Assembly (NCBI GenBank): GCA_002477465.1
Contig: DLPV01000067.1
Location: 42,714-78,635 of the forward strand
Direction: 5' to 3'
Source: Gammaproteobacteria bacterium UBA7449
Lineage (GTDB): Bacteria > Pseudomonadota > Gammaproteobacteria > Pseudomonadales > Pseudohongiellaceae
Length of the DNA: 35,922 bases
Both the position numbers and the translations under genes were made by a program. Shown here in pieces: positions 31,354 through 35,922 of the stretch. The notes beneath the pieces are model-generated. The model worked only from the letters and a program-made list of their open reading frames with translations, searched no databases and had not been told where the DNA came from. The stretch's first letter is position 1; each line of letters opens with the position of its first letter.

Positions 31354-33285
31354 TTATCCTAACTGGTATTCTGGAGTGCTTAGAATGAGTTGTAATGTGA
31401 GACGCAGGCTTTTTTCAACCTCGCCGTTGCCGGAATCACGAAGGCGAAATCCATCTGGCATCCTGTCTTGCAGAAATTCAATGATGGTCTGTCTGTCCTC
31501 GTCGAAAAGTCTCAAAGTTAGAAAACGCCGCTCCATATAGATAACGGCATCCTCAAAGCTGGACACGCTAGCATTACGTAACATGCCGCTAAGGTCGAAA
31601 GATGCTGGCGTCGGTGGGATCGGCCTGACTCGCTCATAGCTCTTGGTGATGCCGCGATACAAGCCAAGCTTCAAGTCATATTCCGCCCGTGCATTATGCC
31701 GCGCCGCCGAGGGAGCGGTGGAAGCCATTGAATTCATATCAGTGGCCATGTCACGGTCGTCACCCGCCATGGCAGCCGCTGAAAACTCGACCGATCCACT
31801 TTCCGAACTGAATGCGAGGGCTTCATCGAGATCACGCTGCCTGGCTTCTGCCGGTGCATTGGAGTAGCGAGGGGAGTAAGCAAATCGTGGGTAAGCCCCA
31901 GCAGCGGTTTCAGGAAACAGCAAGTGGCCTATAAGATTGTTACGTAGCAGGATTGTCGAAGGATTTAGCCAGGCCCTTCCACCGTCCCAGCCCTTAACGT
32001 TGGGCGGGTTCCCCAGTGCCTGGCCCAGTAGATTTGTCGCTGCCGGAAAATAAGGGGTGCCCGGGATCTTCTCAAGGTCAAGCTTGCGATAGGTAGAGAC
32101 TAAAAAATGCACAGGGCTTTTAATCTGCGCACCTAGCGAAGGTTCGCTGTAGAAATCCTGTGATAGAAACAAGGTGCGGAGAAAAGGCTTAAGTTGATAG
32201 TCGTCTCCGCGCAGATTTTCGGCCAAGTCATTGACCATTTGCTCGGAAATTTCAGTCCTGACGAAAAAGCGGTACAGCTTGCTAGAGATGAACTCGCCCG
32301 CAGCATCTTGCTGGAGAATAAGGTCAACTATATCTTCGCCGTCCCAGTTACCAGTCTCACCAAAAACAGTTTTGACATCGTCGTCATGCTGTTGCCTGTC
32401 ATCGATAAATTCAAGCCCCTGATTACGCCAACCCGTAAATGCGCGCGCGGCTTCCTTGATGTCATTTTCTGTGTAGTTACCGATTCCGAGGGAGAATAGT
32501 TCCAGAATTTCTCGTGCATAGTTCTCGTTGGCGTGACCCTTTACATTCAGCCTGTTATCCAGATATAACAACATGGCTGGGTCTTTTGACATGGCGATAA
32601 GTAGAGAGCGCATATCACTGGTCGCGAGGTCTCGAAGCGTCTCGTTCTGATTCAACATTAGGCGATAGTCGTCGTTTTTTAATTCCTCAGTCGCGAAGTG
32701 CCCGTGCCAAAACAGGGTCATTTTTTCTTCCAGCGGCCGCTGGGTAATTAACATGCGCTCTGCCCACCACTGTGCGACTCTCTCCCATTCGCGATTTGAA
32801 GACAGATACTTGTAATACAGCGCGTCAGTTATGTCCTGCAGCTGTCTTGGCCCCTCATCAGCCACGACTTCGCCGTATACTTCTCCTACTTCTGCGGCTT
32901 TGGCCATGACGTCATCGAAACGCAGATGCAGGTCCACATCCGGGAGCATGGGCTCATCCCATATTCCAGAGTGTTGAAAGTCTGGGAGGTCGTCAGCTAT
33001 CTGTTCGTAATAGATTATAAGATCTACAGCTGCTTCGGGGGTCATTTGCGCGAATCGCGTGACCACTTCCGGCGTATCGCCGAATCCAGCGCGTTCTAAT
33101 AAATGCGCAGCATGGTCATATGACCATTCGCTGGCCGCCAGGGGTTCGAGGCTATCTACATCTGCTGCCAATGCTTGGTTTACCAGACAGTGCAGCAGGG
33201 CCAGAAAAAAGACCAGCTTGGTGCCAAGGCCTTGAATTTTGGGGACTGGCCTAAAAAGGTGTAGCTTAGTTCGAAGTTGCAGCAT
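31354..33285 (-). CDS. DUF1800 protein, exported
   Basis: A 643-residue protein of DUF1800 (PF08811), nearly always encoded beside DUF1501 partners. It has an N-terminal signal (hydrophobic about 24-38, cleavage near ALAA-DV). The family's opening repeat is HAAHLLERAGFGDTPEVVTRFAQMTPEAAVDLII-like at about 57-92. The body contains WWAERMLITQRPLEEKMTLFWHGHFAT, the LYLDNRLNVKGHANENYAREILELFSLG motif and GWDGGRAWLNPSTILLRNN. An insert of about 80 residues rich in Ala, Ser and Met lies near 480-560. Function is unknown; export with DUF1501 suggests a shared periplasmic role. The ATG has only a weak ribosome site. Confidence 0.9.
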   Translation of the reverse strand: MLQLRTKLHLFRPVPKIQGLGTKLVFFLALLHCLVNQALAADVDSLEPLAASEWSYDHAAHLLERAGFGDTPEVVTRFAQMTPEAAVDLIIYYEQIADDLPDFQHSGIWDEPMLPDVDLHLRFDDVMAKAAEVGEVYGEVVADEGPRQLQDITDALYYKYLSSNREWERVAQWWAERMLITQRPLEEKMTLFWHGHFATEELKNDDYRLMLNQNETLRDLATSDMRSLLIAMSKDPAMLLYLDNRLNVKGHANENYAREILELFSLGIGNYTENDIKEAARAFTGWRNQGLEFIDDRQQHDDDVKTVFGETGNWDGEDIVDLILQQDAAGEFISSKLYRFFVRTEISEQMVNDLAENLRGDDYQLKPFLRTLFLSQDFYSEPSLGAQIKSPVHFLVSTYRKLDLEKIPGTPYFPAATNLLGQALGNPPNVKGWDGGRAWLNPSTILLRNNLIGHLLFPETAAGAYPRFAYSPRYSNAPAEARQRDLDEALAFSSESGSVEFSAAAMAGDDRDMATDMNSMASTAPSAARHNARAEYDLKLGLYRGITKSYERVRPIPPTPASFDLSGMLRNASVSSFEDAVIYMERRFLTLRLFDEDRQTIIEFLQDRMPDGFRLRDSGNGEVEKSLRLTLQLILSTPEYQLG

Positions 33286-33408
33286 GGCAATTCAGCTCTT
33301 TGTTGTTGCCGTGTATTTTGCCCGTCATGGACCACAGCTTTTTGTTGAGGTCGCTCAAGTATAAAATCAGGAGCACTAAATGTCAGCTCCCGCTGGCTCT
33401 CAACCATG

Positions 33409-34248
33409 CTATTTGCGACGAGCTCGCCCCGCGAGTATGAAAACCAGAGGCAACGAGGCTGGAAAGGCCACGATTGAGGTGAGAAGTCCGAAGTAATACG
33501 CCCCCTGCTGTATTAAACCGGCTGGTTTTGGCGGTGGTATTCTGGGTTCAAAGTGACGACCGGAATACAGATGTGAGAAATCCTTAAACCTTTCATGCAT
33601 ATTGGCAATCCACGTTCGTAACCCGTTTAAACGCTCATCATTGAGAAGTGATGTGAGTGGAGGCACTGAAATACTTGAATGGCACTGAATAATGCCAAAC
33701 AGCAAAATGTCCCGACTACCGGGCGTATCACCATCGAGAAAGGGTGAGTGTGAAGCATTGAATTCGTTTTCCCAGACTAGGTACTGATCTCCAAAATTTT
33801 CTGGTTCTGGTGGTTTAAGCTTCAACTTAACGAAGTTGAGTAGCGTGAACATGTAAAACGATACGAAACCCCGGTAGATGCTGCTGACCAGTCGCCGCCA
33901 GGCAGATGTTGATACATCGGCATCTCTTGCAAATGCTGCAAAAAATCGAAAAGGATTGTCCGATCGGTGAACAACTCCCTGCCACGCGGCGTTTACTGCT
34001 TTTAGATCTTCACTGGAGATAGGATTCATGCCTAGTTTGGCAATGATCTCGGTGGATTCTCTTTCCCATGGAGCCCCATCGATCGAGGCGGTAGGCATAT
34101 ACACTCCCCAACGCAGGAATGTCTCGAATGGTGCAAGTTGTCGCAACTCATATTCGATACCCTGCTCGTGTAAAGTCAGTAAGACTGCCTGAACCCAGGG
34201 TGAGTGGCTTGCTCCATAAACTTGAACTTTTAAAGGGAGTTTCTTCAC
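33409..34248 (-). CDS. GST-like protein with C-terminal membrane helix
   Basis: A 279-residue protein that starts with a thioredoxin-like GST N-domain (KVQVYGASHSPWVQAVLLTLHEQGIEYELRQ) and has a helical GST-type C domain (about 90-230, with SPFLDGDTPGSRDILLFGIIQCH). It ends in a hydrophobic helix (about 252-273) before a basic tail, which would anchor it to the inner membrane with the GST domain in the cytoplasm. The cis-Pro region is diverged (MPTASIDGAPWERES), so glutathione binding is doubtful. The start is GTG at 34248 with GGAA five bases upstream. It is 123 bases upstream of the DUF1800 gene in the same direction. Confidence 0.65.
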   Translation of the reverse strand: MKKLPLKVQVYGASHSPWVQAVLLTLHEQGIEYELRQLAPFETFLRWGVYMPTASIDGAPWERESTEIIAKLGMNPISSEDLKAVNAAWQGVVHRSDNPFRFFAAFARDADVSTSAWRRLVSSIYRGFVSFYMFTLLNFVKLKLKPPEPENFGDQYLVWENEFNASHSPFLDGDTPGSRDILLFGIIQCHSSISVPPLTSLLNDERLNGLRTWIANMHERFKDFSHLYSGRHFEPRIPPPKPAGLIQQGAYYFGLLTSIVAFPASLPLVFILAGRARRK

Positions 34249-34634
34249 AAAGATTCCAACTGATAAAAAGGGTCAGCGTAAAAATACAGTAGTTTTGAGG
34301 AAGTGCTAACTTAGGGATCTTCTTCGATGGAGTCTAGCAAGAGATGCCCTTGCCCATTGAAGCTGTCAAATCAAAGGGGTCAGGGTACTTTGATGTCCCT
34401 TCGATAGAATCTAGTAACTTATGCTATAAAATATTGAAGCTGTCAACGCGTCAAGGAAAGTGCACATAAGATAGGGGAGATGGTGCCCAGGGGCGGGCTC
34501 GGCATTAAGGGAGAGGGTGAAGCGCCGTGACCTGATTTTTTAGACGTCTTTATTTCTGGGGTTTCTTGTCAGTGCCTAGCAAATCCCTCTGCTGTGCCCC
34601 AGGCTACATAAGCTTAAACTCGAGCCTGAATTCC
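34249..34634. other. 386-base intergenic region with repeats, no gene recognised
   Basis: Besides the 47-bp repeat pair (34323-34446) it holds two REP-like fragments: AAAAAGGGTCAGCGTAAAA near 34265, and GGGGTCAGGGTACTTTGATG with a following TCCC near 34377-34400. These resemble degraded relatives of the palindrome family seen elsewhere. No coding frame looks real. Confidence 0.55.
34323..34446 (+). repeat. Pair of 47-bp direct repeats
   Basis: 34323-34369 and 34400-34446 are the same length and share TTCGAT-GA-TCTAG-AA at one end and ATTGAAGCTGTCAA at the other, with a variable middle. The period is 77 bases. The unit's origin is unknown. Confidence 0.65.
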
Positions 34635-35922
34635 CTATTTCCGTATCATCGATATATTCGATTGCGCAATTTTAAACAACAAAGCATCGTTTTCTTGCGG
34701 AACCATTTGGATGCTTAATTTACCTTCGACGCCTTCGGGCGTAATGAATTTTCCGTCAAATTTGGGCCCTTCCTCAACTGCAAAATCCCAGGTGCCTGTG
34801 ATTGATGCGCCAAGAGGATTAATTCCGGCATGAACGATTTCACCAGAGCTAGGGTTTATATTGATAGACGCAATTGTTGCTCCGGCTTGTTCACTGAAGG
34901 ACATTTCGAGCAGTTGGTTTTTTATTTTCCAACTTAGGCTCACTTGGAATTCGCCGCGAGTCGACACATCAACCCAGTCTCCGAGTAAACTCTCCCAGCC
35001 ATTATCATTCACGATTTCACCCAGCGTCGGTGCCCGCTTGGGCACGGCTTCGGCGGTGACGTTAAAAATGAAGTCGTTGCTGATCAATCCGCCACGAGTT
35101 TGTAGTTGCAGTAAGTGCAGTCCTAGCGGTGGTCTCTCGGCTAATTCGACGCGAATTATCTCCTCTTCTAACAGATTAATCGATCCATCCACACGCCTAC
35201 CGTTGACGATGATGTGGGCATCGGCATCAACGTGCCGTCCGCTGAGAGTCATGGAGAGCTGTTCGGAATGGATATTCGGAAACTCCTGCGGGCCACTTTG
35301 CTCGTGAATTGGACTCAAGGTCCATAGCGCCGGTTGTGGATGGTCAAAGTCAGTGTTAACGCCATGGTGGCCGGTAAAAGTGCCGATGAATTTTCCTTCA
35401 CGGGTTAAGGCGACTAACTCTTCCTGCGTGTGACTAGCAATAGAGCTTTTATACTCTTGGCCGTCGAAGAGCATTGAAACTGCTTGTGTGTCGTTAGCAT
35501 CGATCATCACGCCGCTAACAGCTAAGATGATTGCCTCCTCGCGTGCAGACTGTTCTAGCGCATTGACGATGTCCAAAGTTATCGGCTTCGCCAGTGATAC
35601 TTGATTTAGGGTTGCTTGGCGAGCAAAGGCACCTGAATAGCCCGTGCTGTGTTCTTCAATCATATCCCACACTGGATCGAAAGCTTCGCGCTGCGCCCAG
35701 GTACGGCGCCATAGTTCACGTTCAGGTATACCTTGTTCCGCTAGCTCGGCAAAGGGCTGTAGAGTAACTAGATTGATGCGACCTTGTGGCAAAATTAAAA
35801 ACCGATCGTAGGCGCCGCGCCATGTCGGCGTATCCATACCGATAGTCGGATGGTTGGTGCTGACCAAGTGCGGCAGACGATGACAGTCTCCACAAACCCC
35901 GGCTCTGCCACCGCCATTACCT
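34635..35922 (-). CDS. Partial exported c-type cytochrome-like protein, N-terminus beyond the window
   Basis: The frame stays open to the right edge, so the start lies outside. The first visible residues include VCGDCHRLPH, a CxxCH heme c motif (at about 35893-35880). About 19 residues later comes GMDTPTWRGAYDRFLILPQGR, the 'TP.lRG....pyfhdG' region that carries the distal methionine in cytochrome c peroxidase/MauG and propeller-linked cytochromes. After a helical stretch come a beta domain (EQLSMTLSGRHVDADAHIIVNGRRVDG) that looks like a TIG/IPT or Ig-like fold, and a C-terminal barrel-like domain (SLLGDWVDVSTRGEFQVSLSWKI). The internal TTG at 35867 is probably not the real start. Function is unknown beyond electron transfer. 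Confidence 0.7.
   Translation of the reverse strand, partial: GNGGGRAGVCGDCHRLPHLVSTNHPTIGMDTPTWRGAYDRFLILPQGRINLVTLQPFAELAEQGIPERELWRRTWAQREAFDPVWDMIEEHSTGYSGAFARQATLNQVSLAKPITLDIVNALEQSAREEAIILAVSGVMIDANDTQAVSMLFDGQEYKSSIASHTQEELVALTREGKFIGTFTGHHGVNTDFDHPQPALWTLSPIHEQSGPQEFPNIHSEQLSMTLSGRHVDADAHIIVNGRRVDGSINLLEEEIIRVELAERPPLGLHLLQLQTRGGLISNDFIFNVTAEAVPKRAPTLGEIVNDNGWESLLGDWVDVSTRGEFQVSLSWKIKNQLLEMSFSEQAGATIASININPSSGEIVHAGINPLGASITGTWDFAVEEGPKFDGKFITPEGVEGKLSIQMVPQENDALLFKIAQSNISMIRK

Overview
The window looks like a chromosomal segment of a Gram-negative, free-living heterotroph, most likely an aquatic or marine gammaproteobacterium. This is inference from gene content: many exported enzymes with signal peptides, two formylglycine-type sulfatases, a DUF1501/DUF1800 pair, several GST-fold proteins, an RbsABC-type sugar importer, an MshQ-like remnant, and an intergenic palindrome family built on GGGACAGATTTATTTT. 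No rRNA, tRNA, CRISPR array, phage gene or transposase gene was seen.

Layout. 1-6.7 kb: membrane fatty-acid hydroxylase/sterol desaturase-like protein, exported M61 peptidase with PDZ domain, anchored split-barrel protein, a hidden 58-residue DUF2892 membrane protein behind a good FNR/Anr-type box, an exported methyltransferase and two small exported proteins of unknown function. 6.8-14.4 kb: an exported serine hydrolase, then a divergent locus: exported ADP-ribosylglycohydrolase and nucleoside hydrolase on the minus strand, and an RbsB-RbsA-RbsC-type importer on the plus strand. Together these suggest periplasmic breakdown of ADP-ribosylated or nucleoside material and import of the released pentose. 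14.5-19.5 kb: secreted leucine-rich-repeat protein, CxxCH protein, exported metallo-beta-lactamase-fold enzyme, a decayed MshQ/DUF6701 C-terminus and an NHL-repeat protein. 20-22 kb: an alpha/beta hydrolase-TetR-MAPEG operon whose promoter carries a 7+7 bp operator exactly between -35 and -10. 22.5-30 kb: sulfatase, GST-like gene, a candidate selenoprotein, TetR regulator, GST, second sulfatase. 30-36 kb: DUF1501/DUF1800 pair, GST-like membrane protein, and the C-terminal part of a c-type cytochrome running off the right edge.

The most notable item is at 25587-26717 (minus). Two apparent ORFs are one 376-codon gene interrupted by an in-frame TGA (26346-26348), exactly where the first cysteine of the redox CxxC of a peroxiredoxin-like protein should be (FYRGFW-U-PPC). 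Ten bases after the UGA lies a perfect 6-bp hairpin with loop AGUUA, which has the spacing and loop guanosine expected of a bacterial SECIS element. The gene is followed by a GST-like gene. It is divergent from a TetR-family regulator, and two matching palindromes (TAATGN5CATTA), 21 bp apart, lie between them. This reads as a TetR-controlled, membrane-anchored Sec-containing redox protein within a detoxification cluster.
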